Shown: positions 50,789-59,486 of the stretch, piece by piece
Numbering within the stretch: position 1 is the stretch's first letter
Layout: every line of letters starts with the position of its first letter
Assembly: GCA_005884115.1 (NCBI GenBank)
Contig: VAXW01000005.1
Coordinates: 62,001-126,000 of the forward strand
Length of the DNA: 64,000 bases
Direction of reading: 5' to 3'
From: Actinomycetota bacterium
GTDB lineage: Bacteria; Actinomycetota; Thermoleophilia; Solirubrobacterales; Solirubrobacteraceae
Notes under the pieces: model-generated
Told to the model about the DNA's origin: nothing
The model's database searches: none
The model's input: the letters and a program-made list of their open reading frames with translations, nothing else
Program-made: the position numbers and the translations under genes

Positions 50789-50794
50789 TATCGT
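50789..50794 (+). promoter_or_regulatory. -10 box TATCGT before valS upstream ORF
   Basis: TATCGT ends 8 nt before an ATG at 50803. AAAAACGAT just upstream is unusually AT-rich for this DNA. Confidence 0.5.
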
Positions 50795-50802
50795 GGCGCG
50801 CG

Positions 50803-50922
50803 ATGGCAGCTGATCATTTCGGGCGCGGTTCGCGCGAGCGCGCGAGCTGGCGCGGTCCGCGGCGGCGCGTGCGCTGGCGCGAGCCGCAGGAGCGCGCGTG
50901 CGCGCACGGAGCGGCCCGATGA
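50803..50922 (+). CDS. possible 39-codon upstream ORF coupled to valS
   Basis: Starts MAADHFGRGSRER and ends ACAHGAAR; about a quarter of residues are Arg and two are Trp. Its TGA overlaps the valS ATG (ATGA, 50919-50922). It begins 8 nt after a -10-like hexamer, so it would be the first ORF of a leaderless valS mRNA. It has just one Val codon, so a classic attenuator reading valine levels is not supported; simple coupling is the likelier role. Confidence 0.4.
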   Translation: MAADHFGRGSRERASWRGPRRRVRWREPQERACAHGAAR

Positions 50923-53495
50923 GCGTGCCGGAGAAGCCCTCGCTCGAGGGCCTCGAGGCGAAGTGGGGAGCGCGCTGGGAGCGCGATGGAACCTACCGCT
51001 TCGATCGCGCAGCGCCGCGCGAGCAGGTGTTCTCGATCGACACGCCCCCACCCACCGTCAGCGGATCGCTGCACGTCGGGCACGTGTTCTCCTACACGCA
51101 CACGGACATCGTCGCGCGCTACAGACGGATGCGCGGGCAGGAGGTCTTCTACCCGATGGGCTGGGACGACAACGGCCTCCCCACGGAGCGCCGCGTGCAG
51201 AATCACTTCGGCGTTCGCTGCGACCCCTCGGTGCCCTACGAGGAGGGCTTCGAGCCGCCGTCCGAGCCTTCGGACAGCGAGCCCGTGTCGATCTCGCGGC
51301 CGAACTTCGTGGAGCTGTGCCTGCAGCTGACCGAGGAGGACGAGCGCGTGTTCGAAGCGCTGTGGCGCACGCTCGGCCTGTCGGTCGACTGGTCGATGAC
51401 GTACACGACGATCGGCAAGCTCGCGCAGCGGATCTCGCAGCGCTCGTTCCTGGGGCTGCTCGAGCGCGGGCTGGCCTACCAGCTGGAGGCGCCGACACTG
51501 TGGGACGTCGACTTCCAGACGGCTGTCGCGCAGGCAGAGCTCGAGGACCGCGAGCGCCCCGGCGCGATGCACAAGGTGCGCTTCTGTACCCCGGAGGGCG
51601 TCGAGGCGCTGGTGGAGACAACGCGACCTGAGCTGATTCCGGCGTGCGTGGCCGTGCTCGCCCACCCCGACGACGCGCGACACTCGGGGCTTGTCGGGCG
51701 CGAGGTGCTCACGCCGCTGTTCGGCACGCGCGTGCCGGTGATGACGCACGAGCAGGTCGAGCGCGAGAAGGGGACGGGCCTCGTGATGGTGTGCACGTTC
51801 GGCGACCTCACCGACGTGATGTGGTGGCGCGAGCTTTCGCTGCCCGTGCGCTCGGTGCTGGGCCCCGACGGTCGCATGGCGAGCGTCGGGTGGGGCACGC
51901 CGGGATGGGAGAGCGTCGACGTCGAGCGCGCGCGCGAGGCTTACGCCGAGCTCGAGGGTTCGACGATCAACCAGGCGCGCCGGCGGACCGTCGAGCTGCT
52001 GGCTGAGGCGGGCGAGCTAGTAGGCGAGCCCGAAGAGGTGACGCGCGCGGTGAAGTTCTTCGAGAAGGGCGAGCGTCCGGTCGAGATCATCACCTCCCGG
52101 CAGTGGTTCATCCGCACGCTCGAGCACCGCGCGGGCCTGATCGAGCGGGGTCGCGAACTGCGCTGGCACCCGCCGTACATGCGAGCGCGCTTCGAGGATT
52201 GGGTGAACGGCCTGACCGGCGACTGGTGCGTGAGCCGGCAGCGCTTCTTCGGGGTTCCGTTCCCCGTCTGGTATCCGGTCGACTCGCACGGAAACGTGGA
52301 CTTCTCCTCGCCGATCGCGGCCCGCGAGGAGCAGCTTCCGGTCGACCCCTCGACCGATGTCCCCGACGGCTACCGCGAGCAGCAGCGCGGCCGGCCGGGC
52401 GGCTTCGCGGGCGACCCCGACGTGATGGACACCTGGGCGACCTCCTCGCTGACTCCCCAGATCGGCGGCCTGAAGGGCGAGGACGAAGAGCTGTTCGCGA
52501 AGGTGTTCCCCACCGACGTTCGCCCGCAGGCGCACGACATCATCAGGACGTGGCTGTTCACGACGATCCTGCGCTCGCACCTGGACGAGCGGAAGCTCCC
52601 GTGGCGCAACGCGGCGATCTCCGGCTGGGTGCTCGACCCCGACCGCAAGAAGATGTCCAAGTCGAAGGGCAATGCGCTGACGCCCATGCACCTGCTGGAA
52701 GAGCACGGAGCAGACGCCGTGCGCTATTGGGCGGCGAACGGCCGGCCGGGCGTCGATACGGCGTTCGACGCTCAGCAGATGAAAGTCGGGCGCCGCCTCG
52801 CGGTGAAGCTGCTGAACGCGTCGAAGTTCGCGCTCGCCGACTTGCCGGCGCCCGGAGACGTGCTCACCCACCCGCTCGACCGCGCGCTTCTCGCGCGCTT
52901 GGCGGGAGTGGTCGCGGCGGCGACGGAGAGCTTCGAGGACTACGACTATGCCCGCGCGCTGGAGCGCACGGAGAAGTTCTTCTGGTGGTACTGCGACAAC
53001 TACCTCGAGCTCGTCAAGGGCCGGCGCTATGACGATTCGGATACCGACAGCGCGCGCGAGGGGAGCGCCTCTGTGAGCCTTGCGCTGCAGAACTCGCTGT
53101 CGGTGTTCCAGCGCCTGCTCGCGCCGTTCCTCCCGTTCGTGTGCGAGGAGGTATGGTCGTGGTGGCAGGAGGGCTCGGTGCACCGTGCGCCGTGGCCCGA
53201 CGCGGCAGGTCTCGAGCGCGCCGCGGCCGCGCACGGCGCGGGCAACGGCGAGGCTCTGGCGCTCGAGGTGACCGCGGACGTCCTGCGTGAGGTGCGCAAG
53301 GCGAAGACCGACGCGCGCGTTGGGATGCGCACGTCGGTAGAGCACGTCAAGGTCCACGACACGCCCGAGCGCCTACGTGCGCTGGAGCTCGGATCGGAGG
53401 ACCTTCGCAACGCGGGCGCGATCGAGCGCCTCGAGCTCGCGCAGGCGAGCGAGTTCGCCGTCGAGGTCGTGCTGGGCGCCAAACCGGCGTCCTAG
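50919..53495 (+). CDS. valS: valyl-tRNA synthetase
   Basis: 858 residues from ATG 50919. Class I signatures: HIGH form TVSGSLHVGHVFSYTHTD and KMSKS in DRKKMSKSKGNALTPMHLLE. The CP1 editing domain is seen in VETTRPELIPACVAVLAHPD. The protein lacks the C-terminal coiled-coil arm of the usual longer bacterial ValRS, like the archaeal/alphaproteobacterial compact type. It charges tRNA-Val with valine in the cytoplasm. Followed by aspS; both are probably transcribed together but aspS also has its own -10 box. Confidence 0.96.
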   Translation: MSVPEKPSLEGLEAKWGARWERDGTYRFDRAAPREQVFSIDTPPPTVSGSLHVGHVFSYTHTDIVARYRRMRGQEVFYPMGWDDNGLPTERRVQNHFGVRCDPSVPYEEGFEPPSEPSDSEPVSISRPNFVELCLQLTEEDERVFEALWRTLGLSVDWSMTYTTIGKLAQRISQRSFLGLLERGLAYQLEAPTLWDVDFQTAVAQAELEDRERPGAMHKVRFCTPEGVEALVETTRPELIPACVAVLAHPDDARHSGLVGREVLTPLFGTRVPVMTHEQVEREKGTGLVMVCTFGDLTDVMWWRELSLPVRSVLGPDGRMASVGWGTPGWESVDVERAREAYAELEGSTINQARRRTVELLAEAGELVGEPEEVTRAVKFFEKGERPVEIITSRQWFIRTLEHRAGLIERGRELRWHPPYMRARFEDWVNGLTGDWCVSRQRFFGVPFPVWYPVDSHGNVDFSSPIAAREEQLPVDPSTDVPDGYREQQRGRPGGFAGDPDVMDTWATSSLTPQIGGLKGEDEELFAKVFPTDVRPQAHDIIRTWLFTTILRSHLDERKLPWRNAAISGWVLDPDRKKMSKSKGNALTPMHLLEEHGADAVRYWAANGRPGVDTAFDAQQMKVGRRLAVKLLNASKFALADLPAPGDVLTHPLDRALLARLAGVVAAATESFEDYDYARALERTEKFFWWYCDNYLELVKGRRYDDSDTDSAREGSASVSLALQNSLSVFQRLLAPFLPFVCEEVWSWWQEGSVHRAPWPDAAGLERAAAAHGAGNGEALALEVTADVLREVRKAKTDARVGMRTSVEHVKVHDTPERLRALELGSEDLRNAGAIERLELAQASEFAVEVVLGAKPAS

Positions 53496-53498
53496 TCC

Positions 53499-53537
53499 CT
53501 CGGATGGTGTCCCGCGCGCTCGGATAGTGTCCCCGCG
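53499..53537 (+). repeat. duplicated -10 region before aspS
   Basis: CTCGGATGGTGTCCCGCG (53499-53516) and CTCGGATAGTGTCCCCGCG (53519-53537) are near copies 20 bp apart. Only the second has the TAGTGT hexamer and a start codon directly after it. Confidence 0.6.
53525..53530 (+). promoter_or_regulatory. -10 box TAGTGT, leaderless promoter of aspS
   Basis: TAGTGT ends 7 nt before the GTG at 53538. Confidence 0.5.
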
Positions 53538-54845
53538 GTGACCCGGACGTTGATCGCGGAGCTCGGCGAGAAGATCGGCGAGCGCGTCACGATCCGCGGC
53601 TGGGTGCATGCGCTGCGCGACCAGAAGCGGATGCAGTTCGTGATCGTGCGCGACGAAACCGGCCTGGCCCAGGTCGTGCTCGAAAAGCACGAGCCGGCGA
53701 GCGAGGAGAACGAGGCCGTGAGCGCGCTGACGGCGGAGTCGGCGGTGACGGTGACCGGGACGGTGGCGGCTGACGAGCGCGTGAAGCTAGGAGGCCTCGA
53801 GCTTCGCCTCGAGGAGCTCGCCGTCGACTCGCCGGCCGAGCCCGAGCTTCCGGTGACGGCGGACTCGGCGCTGGACAAGCGCATCGACTGGCGCTACCTG
53901 GACCTGCGCCGCCCGGACAGGCGGCTGATCTTCGAGGTGCAGACGACGGTCGAGTTCGCGATGCGCGAGTTCTGGCGCAAAGACGGCTTCATCGAGCTGC
54001 ACAGCCCCAAGTTCATGGGCTCGGCCAGCGAGTCGGGGGCTGAGCTGTTCAAGGTCCAGTACTTCGACCGCGACGCCTACCTGGCGCAGTCGCCGCAGTT
54101 CTACAAGCAGATGGCGATGGCGGCGGGGTTCGGCCGCGTGTTCGAGATCGGTCCGGTGTTCCGCGCCAACCCCTCCTTCACCTCGCGGCACGACACCGAG
54201 TTCACGAGCGTCGACGTGGAGATCTCGTGGATCGACTCCCACGAGGACGTGATGGCGTTCGAGGAGCGCTGGCTTTCGTACGTGCTCGCCGAGGTCTCGC
54301 GCCAGCACGGCGAGGCGATCGAGGAGACGTTCGGTGCGCAGCTGACCGCGCCGGCTGTCCCATTCCCGCGCATCACGCTGGCGCAGGCCAAGGAGCGCCT
54401 GCGCGAGTCAAGCCAGGAGCCCGTTGCAGCGGCGCACGACCTCGACCCGGCGGGCGAGCGCGCGCTGTCGGCGCTCGTGCTGGAGGAGCACGGCCACGAG
54501 TTCGCGTTCGTGACCGACTACCCGACTGCGGTGCGGCCCTTCTACCACATGCGCCACGAGCACGATCCGACTCTCACGAGGAGCTTCGATCTTCTGTGGC
54601 GCGGCATCGAGCTGACCACGGGCGCGCAGCGCGAGCACCGCTACGCGCAGCTGCTGGCCCAGGCGCACGAGAAGGGCGTGGACGTGGGGCCGATCCAGTA
54701 CTACCTCGACTTCTTCCGCCACGGCGCCCCGCCGCACGGCGGGTTCGGCTTCGGGCTCACGCGCCTGTTGATGCAGATGCTCGGCCAGGACAACGTGCGC
54801 GAGGTCACGTTCCTGTATCGCGGCCCGCACAGGCTCGCGCCGTAG
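53538..54845 (+). CDS. aspS: aspartyl-tRNA synthetase, archaeal type
   Basis: 435 residues from GTG. OB-fold anticodon domain VTIRGWVHALRDQKRMQFVI, class II motif 2 FEIGPVFRANPSFTSRHDTE and motif 3 GFGFGLTRLLMQML. It is far shorter than bacterial AspRS because the GAD-type insertion is missing, so it belongs to the archaeal-type group. Such enzymes are often non-discriminating and charge tRNA-Asn too, which would need the GatCAB amidotransferase. That is inference from the family; the discriminating residues were not tested. Confidence 0.94.
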   Translation: MTRTLIAELGEKIGERVTIRGWVHALRDQKRMQFVIVRDETGLAQVVLEKHEPASEENEAVSALTAESAVTVTGTVAADERVKLGGLELRLEELAVDSPAEPELPVTADSALDKRIDWRYLDLRRPDRRLIFEVQTTVEFAMREFWRKDGFIELHSPKFMGSASESGAELFKVQYFDRDAYLAQSPQFYKQMAMAAGFGRVFEIGPVFRANPSFTSRHDTEFTSVDVEISWIDSHEDVMAFEERWLSYVLAEVSRQHGEAIEETFGAQLTAPAVPFPRITLAQAKERLRESSQEPVAAAHDLDPAGERALSALVLEEHGHEFAFVTDYPTAVRPFYHMRHEHDPTLTRSFDLLWRGIELTTGAQREHRYAQLLAQAHEKGVDVGPIQYYLDFFRHGAPPHGGFGFGLTRLLMQMLGQDNVREVTFLYRGPHRLAP

Positions 54846-54911
54846 TCGCGCTGATAGGTTGCTGAGGATCGCGTGGATCGTCGAGCAGCGACGTGGAAGG
54901 AGGCAGCAATC

Positions 54912-55301
54912 ATGGCGACGCCGTTCACGCTGAAGAACCTGCGCGACGTCGAGGACTCGGCCCAGAAGTTCGGGATCGGCGAGATCCAGGAGGCGCGCTT
55001 CGCAAAGGACGAGCTCGGCGCAGAGCAGACGGGCTTCAGCCACCACCGCGTCAAGCCCGGCAAGCGCCAGGCGTTCGGGCACAGGCACGAGCGCTGCGAG
55101 GAGGTGTACGTCGTGCTCTCCGGCTCGGGGCGCGCCAAGCTCGAGGAGGAGATCGTCGAGCTGGGCGCACTCGACGCGATTCGCGTCGCGCCCGGCGTGA
55201 CGCGCGCCTTCCAAGCCGGTCCCGAGGGCCTCGAGCTGCTGGCCTTCGGACCCCGCGCGGACGGCGACGGGGAGGTCCTGCCGGGCTGGTGGAGCAACTG
55301 A
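54912..55301 (+). CDS. cupin domain protein
   Basis: 129 residues; ATG preceded by GGAAGGAGG. The start FTLKNLRDVEDSAQKFG is followed by the single-domain cupin core GHRHERCEEVYVVLSGSGRA (metal ligands His, His, Glu) and IRVAPGVTRAFQAGPEGLEL. Small stand-alone cupins bind a metal and may isomerise or oxidise a sugar or organic acid; no function is assigned. Located between aspS and the HD nuclease gene. Confidence 0.88.
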   Translation: MATPFTLKNLRDVEDSAQKFGIGEIQEARFAKDELGAEQTGFSHHRVKPGKRQAFGHRHERCEEVYVVLSGSGRAKLEEEIVELGALDAIRVAPGVTRAFQAGPEGLELLAFGPRADGDGEVLPGWWSN

Positions 55302-55322
55302 TCGGCTGCCTCTGAGGATTGA

Positions 55323-56435
55323 ATGCGCGCGCTCGCGCGCGGGCGCGGCGCGCGAGAGTGGGGGCCGCAGCTGCGGCCCGCGCCTGCGGCTGTCAGCGCA
55401 GGTCCTGTCCGCAGCCATCTCTACCGTCAGCTCATGCTGCTGCACGAGCTCACAGATGGCATGGAGGTCGACCAGGTCGTCTTGATTCGCGAGGCTGAGC
55501 GCCGCCCGCGGCGCGACGGCGGAGAGTATCTGCGCCTGCAGCTGGGCGATCGCAGCGGCGCTGTGGTGTGCATGGTGTGGGAGGAGCTCGCCGAGGTCGA
55601 GCAGCTGGCGCGCGCGGGCGAGGCCGTGCGCGTGCACGGGCGCTTCGTCCTGCATCCGCGCTTCGGCCCGCAGATCAACCTGCGCGCTCTCGAGCCCGCG
55701 GAGCCGGGAAGCTTTCAGATGACCGACCTGCTCGACGGCCCCACGCGGGCGCTGGGGCAGATGGAAGGCGAGATCCGGGAGCTCGTGGCGACCGTTCAGC
55801 AGCCCCACCTGCGGGTGCTGCTCGAGCGCCTGTTCGGCGAGGGCTCTGAGGTGTGGAGCGCCTACCGGATCGCGCCGGCAGCCAAGCACTACCACCAGCC
55901 CTACCGCCATGGGCTGCTGGAGCACAGTCTCGGCGTTGCGCAGGCGGTGAGCGCGATCAGCGCGACGTTTGCGGGCATCGACCGCGACATCGCGGTCACG
56001 GGCGCGCTGCTGCACGACATCGGCAAGGTAGAGGCCTACTGCGCGGAAGGGCACAGCTTCGAGCTCAGCGACGCGGGCCGCCTGCACGGCGAGATCGCGC
56101 TCGGCTACTACCGCGTCAGGCGTGCGATCGAGGAAATCGACTCCTTCCCGGCTGAGCTTGCGCAGCAGCTTGGTCACATCATCCTCTCTCACCACGGAGC
56201 GCTCGAGCACGGCAGCCCGGTCGTCCCGTGCACGCGCGAGGCGACGCTCGTGCACATGATCGACAACCTCGGCGGGCGGCTCGGCAGCTTCGACCGCCTG
56301 CAGAAGGAGCTCACCCCTGGACACCGCTGGTCCGGCTTCGATCGCGCGCTTGGCGCGCCCGCGTTCTTCGCCTCAGCGGGCGGTGCGCCCCAGGACGGCG
56401 TCCAGCCGGCGATTCCGACGCGGGAAGCGGCCTAA
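55323..56435 (+). CDS. OB-fold + HD-domain nuclease, YhaM-like
   Basis: 370 residues; ATG 55323 has GAGGA just upstream (another ATG at 55434 is possible). The N-terminal OB fold (about residues 50-125) reads YLRLQLGDRSGAVVCMVWEE and VRVHGRFVLHPRFGPQINLR. The HD domain follows: YRHGLLEHSLGVAQ, ALLHDIGKVEAYC, then ILSHHGALEHGSP. This is the architecture of YhaM-type 3'-5' exoribonucleases, which also bind nucleic acid through the OB fold. It may act on RNA or on ssDNA. Confidence 0.88.
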   Translation: MRALARGRGAREWGPQLRPAPAAVSAGPVRSHLYRQLMLLHELTDGMEVDQVVLIREAERRPRRDGGEYLRLQLGDRSGAVVCMVWEELAEVEQLARAGEAVRVHGRFVLHPRFGPQINLRALEPAEPGSFQMTDLLDGPTRALGQMEGEIRELVATVQQPHLRVLLERLFGEGSEVWSAYRIAPAAKHYHQPYRHGLLEHSLGVAQAVSAISATFAGIDRDIAVTGALLHDIGKVEAYCAEGHSFELSDAGRLHGEIALGYYRVRRAIEEIDSFPAELAQQLGHIILSHHGALEHGSPVVPCTREATLVHMIDNLGGRLGSFDRLQKELTPGHRWSGFDRALGAPAFFASAGGAPQDGVQPAIPTREAA

Positions 56436-56496
56436 AGCTCCGTAAATAGCGGGGTCTTGAGCGCGTCGGCAGCGCGGCCGTCTCGCCGCCGCGCTC

Positions 56497-56502
56497 TATC
56501 GT
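56497..56502 (+). promoter_or_regulatory. -10 box TATCGT before pafBC
   Basis: TATCGT ends 9 nt before the ATG at 56512, slightly longer than the usual 6-7 nt gap. Confidence 0.4.
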
Positions 56503-56511
56503 TTCAGCTCG

Positions 56512-58752
56512 ATGGCCAAGGACACCGAGAAGCTGATCCGCCAGCTGTCGCTGATCTCCTACCTGATGGCCGAGCGCAGGCCGGTGACGGCGCTGGAGAT
56601 TCGCCGCGACGTGGAGGGGTACAGCGGCATGAACGAGGACGCGTTCGCGCGACGCTTCTACGCCGATCGCTCGGAGCTGGAGTCCCTGCGCATCGAGTTG
56701 ACGGTGGAGCGCCCGACCGACGGCGCGGCCGAGCAGGAGAGCTACTCGCTGCGCCCGGAGAACTTCCACCTGCCGCCAATCGCGTTCACCGACAAGGAGC
56801 TCGCCGCGCTGCAGACCGCGCTCAGCCTGCTCGACGGCGAATTCGCATACGCGGAGCCGCTGCGCCTTGCGCTGCAGCAGATCACGTGGGGACGTCCGAG
56901 CCCACTGGCTGGTCCGGAGCAAAGCTCCGTCGCGCTCGGCATCACCGCGTCGGCCGGCGGGCACGAGCTGTCAGCCCGGCTGGCAAAGGTGGAGACGGCG
57001 ATCTTCCGCCACAAGACGATCCTGTTCGACTACTACACGATGGAGCGCGACCAGGTGGGCAAGCGCCGGGTCGATCCATATCACCTGCTGTTCCGAGGCG
57101 GGCAGTTCTACCTGCTCGGCTACTCGCACGAGCGCGAAGCGATCCGCGTGTTTCGCCTCTCGCGGATGCGCGGGAAAGTCTCCTACGCGACCAAGGCCGA
57201 GCACGACTTCCGCCGCCCGGCCGGCTTCGACCCGCGCGCCTATGCCAGCCGCGCCGACTGGCAGCTGGGCGAGGAGCGCGGCGCGGCGGAGATCCTGATC
57301 GGCGAGCGCATCGCCTGGCAGGTGGAGCGCCACTTCGGCCGCTACGGCGAGGTCCGCGAGCCGCAGGATGGCGAGCAGGGCGGCGGCGGGGATCGCATCT
57401 TCCGCACGCCGTACTCGAGCGCCCGCACGATCGTCTCGTGGGTGCTCGGCCTGGGCGCGAACGCCCGCCTGCTGGGGCCGGCTGAGCTCACGCGCGAGTA
57501 CCAACACAGGCTCAAGCTGCTCAAGCAGCGCCACGGGCGAACCGCGCCGGCAGCGGCGGCCAAAGGCGCGCCGCGTGCGCGTGCCTCGAGCTCGACGCGG
57601 GCCGCCTCCGCTGCAGCGGTTGCGCCCGCCGCCGCGGTGGGCGCTCAGGAGCAGAGTGGCTCGGCGGCCGCGGCGCGGGTCGAGCAGCCAGGCGCGCGGC
57701 GGGAGGCTTCGGGCGACGCTCGCACCGAGGCGGCGATCCGGCCTGAGCGCTTCGCGCGCCTGGTCACGCTCGCCAGCATCCTCATTCAGGCCGGCCGCGC
57801 AGGCGAGACGGTTCAGATCGCCGACATCTGCGAGCGGCTTCAGATCAGCGAGGAGGAGCTGCGCGAGGACGTCAATGTGCTCAACGTCGTCAACTTCGGA
57901 GGTGGCTCGTACGTCCTCTACGCCGAGATCAACGAGCAGCTCGGCGAGATCGAAGTGGACCCTGAGCCCTACAGCGATAACTTCGACCGGCCCGCGCGTT
58001 TGCTGCCGGTCGAGGCCAAGGCGTTGGTGGCGGCGATCGACCTGATCGGCGAGCACATCCCCGAGGGCTCGCTCACCTCGGCTCGCGAGAAGATCGTCGC
58101 AGCGCTCGGCGAGGACCCGATGGAGCAGGGCCTTCAGGTCGCGCAGGCGGACGGCGACGACTCGGGCGTGGCGCGTACGGTCTCGGATGCGATCGTCGCG
58201 CACAAGCTGATCGAGCTCGAGTACTACAAGGAGAACGAGGACGAGCTGACGCGCCGCAGGGTCGAGCCCTACGCGCTGACCAACGGGCGCGAGGGGTGGT
58301 ACGTGGCCTCGTTCGACCCCGAGCGCGGCGGGATGCGCCACTTTCGCCTCGATCGCATCAAGCAGGCGAAGGTCACGGCCCGCACTTTCAAGCCGCGAGC
58401 AGAGGTCGACCCCTCAGCGGAGGTCGAGGGCTGGCTGCGCACGGGCGAGGTAAAGGCGTCGCGCACGGCGAGAGTGTGGATCTCCCCCGAGCGCGCGCGC
58501 TGGGCGCGCGAGGTGCGCCGCGTGGTCGAGGAGCGCGCCGACTCTTCGATCGTGGTGGAGCTGAGCTTCGCCGGCGTCGACTGGCTCGTGCGCGAGATCC
58601 TCAAGGAAGCTGGCGACGCGGCGGTCCTGCAGCCAAAGGACGCGCGCGAGGCGGTTCGCGCTGCCGCCGAGCGCCTGCTCGTGCGCGCGCCGGCCAAGGG
58701 CACCAAGAGCCGCGCTCCAAAACGCCGTGCGAAGGTGCTGACGGCGCGCTGA
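56512..58752 (+). CDS. pafBC: fused PafB-PafC WYL-domain transcriptional regulator
   Basis: 746 residues, built of two PafB/PafC-like modules. Module 1 (about 1-330): wHTH LIRQLSLISYLMAERRPVTA, and WYL core KTILFDYYTMERDQVGKRRV. An Ala-rich low-complexity linker spans about 340-415. Module 2 (about 415-735): wHTH RLVTLASILIQAGRAGETVQ, and WYL core HKLIELEYYKENEDELTRRR. PafBC activates the mycobacterial DNA damage response independently of LexA; fused forms are known in other actinobacteria. In mycobacteria pafBC sits with the proteasome-accessory gene pafA; no such gene is beside it here. Confidence 0.92.
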   Translation: MAKDTEKLIRQLSLISYLMAERRPVTALEIRRDVEGYSGMNEDAFARRFYADRSELESLRIELTVERPTDGAAEQESYSLRPENFHLPPIAFTDKELAALQTALSLLDGEFAYAEPLRLALQQITWGRPSPLAGPEQSSVALGITASAGGHELSARLAKVETAIFRHKTILFDYYTMERDQVGKRRVDPYHLLFRGGQFYLLGYSHEREAIRVFRLSRMRGKVSYATKAEHDFRRPAGFDPRAYASRADWQLGEERGAAEILIGERIAWQVERHFGRYGEVREPQDGEQGGGGDRIFRTPYSSARTIVSWVLGLGANARLLGPAELTREYQHRLKLLKQRHGRTAPAAAAKGAPRARASSSTRAASAAAVAPAAAVGAQEQSGSAAAARVEQPGARREASGDARTEAAIRPERFARLVTLASILIQAGRAGETVQIADICERLQISEEELREDVNVLNVVNFGGGSYVLYAEINEQLGEIEVDPEPYSDNFDRPARLLPVEAKALVAAIDLIGEHIPEGSLTSAREKIVAALGEDPMEQGLQVAQADGDDSGVARTVSDAIVAHKLIELEYYKENEDELTRRRVEPYALTNGREGWYVASFDPERGGMRHFRLDRIKQAKVTARTFKPRAEVDPSAEVEGWLRTGEVKASRTARVWISPERARWAREVRRVVEERADSSIVVELSFAGVDWLVREILKEAGDAAVLQPKDAREAVRAAAERLLVRAPAKGTKSRAPKRRAKVLTAR

Positions 58753-58901
58753 GATTGGCGGCGGCGCGTCATCGCTGCTCGGCTGTCGCCTCGCAGTGAG
58801 AACGCGCCTCCGCTGGTTGGGGCGCGGCGCGCGCCCTCGCGCGATACCGCCGGGTGGGCGTGCTGGGGGAACGTGCGTCTCGGGCGCTCGACCTGCTCCG
58901 G
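58753..58901. other. non-coding spacer after pafBC
   Basis: Between pafBC and the next supported gene (59031) I see no confident gene. A short minus-strand frame (58902-58997) and a short plus-strand ORF (58996-59043) are listed separately. Confidence 0.5.
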
Positions 58902-58997
58902 TCAACTCTGCAACCGCGCCAGTTCGTCTTCGGCGCTCCAATGCGCGGAGGCGATGAAGGCGCGATACTGCGCGGGGGATGTCGAAGGAGAGGCCAT
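58902..58997 (-). CDS. possible 31-codon small ORF
   Basis: Reads MASPSTSPAQYRAFIASAHW then SAEDELARLQS, a plausible amphipathic helix. There is no good ribosome binding site and the third-position G/C bias is weaker than in neighbouring genes. It may be a remnant or chance. Confidence 0.15.
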   Translation of the reverse strand: MASPSTSPAQYRAFIASAHWSAEDELARLQS

Positions 58998-59043
58998 GAC
59001 GCCTGGCGGTCGTCACCCGCGACGGATCAAATGGGCGAGGTGA
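58996..59043 (+). CDS. possible 15-codon ORF before NTF2-like gene
   Basis: MTPGGRHPRRIKWAR, preceded by a strong GAAGGAGAGG. Its stop overlaps a GTG at 59040 (GTGA) that is an alternative start of the NTF2-like gene. May be a coupling leader like those before the HtrA-like gene and valS. Confidence 0.2.
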   Translation: MTPGGRHPRRIKWAR

Positions 59044-59486
59044 CACGTATTGCTGACCAGAACGTGCAGATCGTGCGCAGGATCTACGACGCCATGGACC
59101 TCAGGACGCCAGGATCGGTGAACCGGGTGAGCGAGCCTCTGGAGCAGTGGAAGTCGCTCATCGACCCTGACATCGAATGGTGTGACCCGCGTGAGTTTCC
59201 AGGCCTGGCCGAGCCTGTCTTCGGGTATGAGGGCATCGTCGCCTACGCGGCGAAGATCGCGGAGGCGCTTGACGACTATCGGATGACGCCGGAGCAGTTC
59301 ATCGATGCCGGTGACCGCCAGGTTCTCGTGTTCTCGCGCGAGGGCGGACGCGGCAAGGGCAGTGGCGCAGACGTGCAAACCCATGCAACTGCCCATCTGT
59401 GGACGTTGAGAGACGGCCTGGCGATACGGATGCAGAGCTACTGGGAGCGCGAGGACGCCCTCAAAGCGGTGGGGCTGGAGCAGTAG
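59031..59486 (+). CDS. SnoaL/NTF2-like protein (copy 1)
   Basis: 151 residues from ATG 59031 (GTG 59040 is possible if coupled to the short ORF before it). NTF2-like cone fold: NVQIVRRIYDAMDLRTPG, LIDPDIEWCDPREFPGLAEP and VQTHATAHLWTLRDGLAIRM. Ends REDALKAVGLEQ, matching the ending of the next gene. Members include small-molecule isomerases and binding proteins with a hydrophobic pocket. Tandem paralogue follows 24 bp downstream. Confidence 0.85.
   Translation: MGEVTRIADQNVQIVRRIYDAMDLRTPGSVNRVSEPLEQWKSLIDPDIEWCDPREFPGLAEPVFGYEGIVAYAAKIAEALDDYRMTPEQFIDAGDRQVLVFSREGGRGKGSGADVQTHATAHLWTLRDGLAIRMQSYWEREDALKAVGLEQ

Noticed and set aside
54408-56324. 638-codon minus-strand open frame opposite aspS, cupin and HD nuclease
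   Set aside because: Spans three well-supported plus-strand genes; repeated His/Val/Glu runs are the usual shadow signature.
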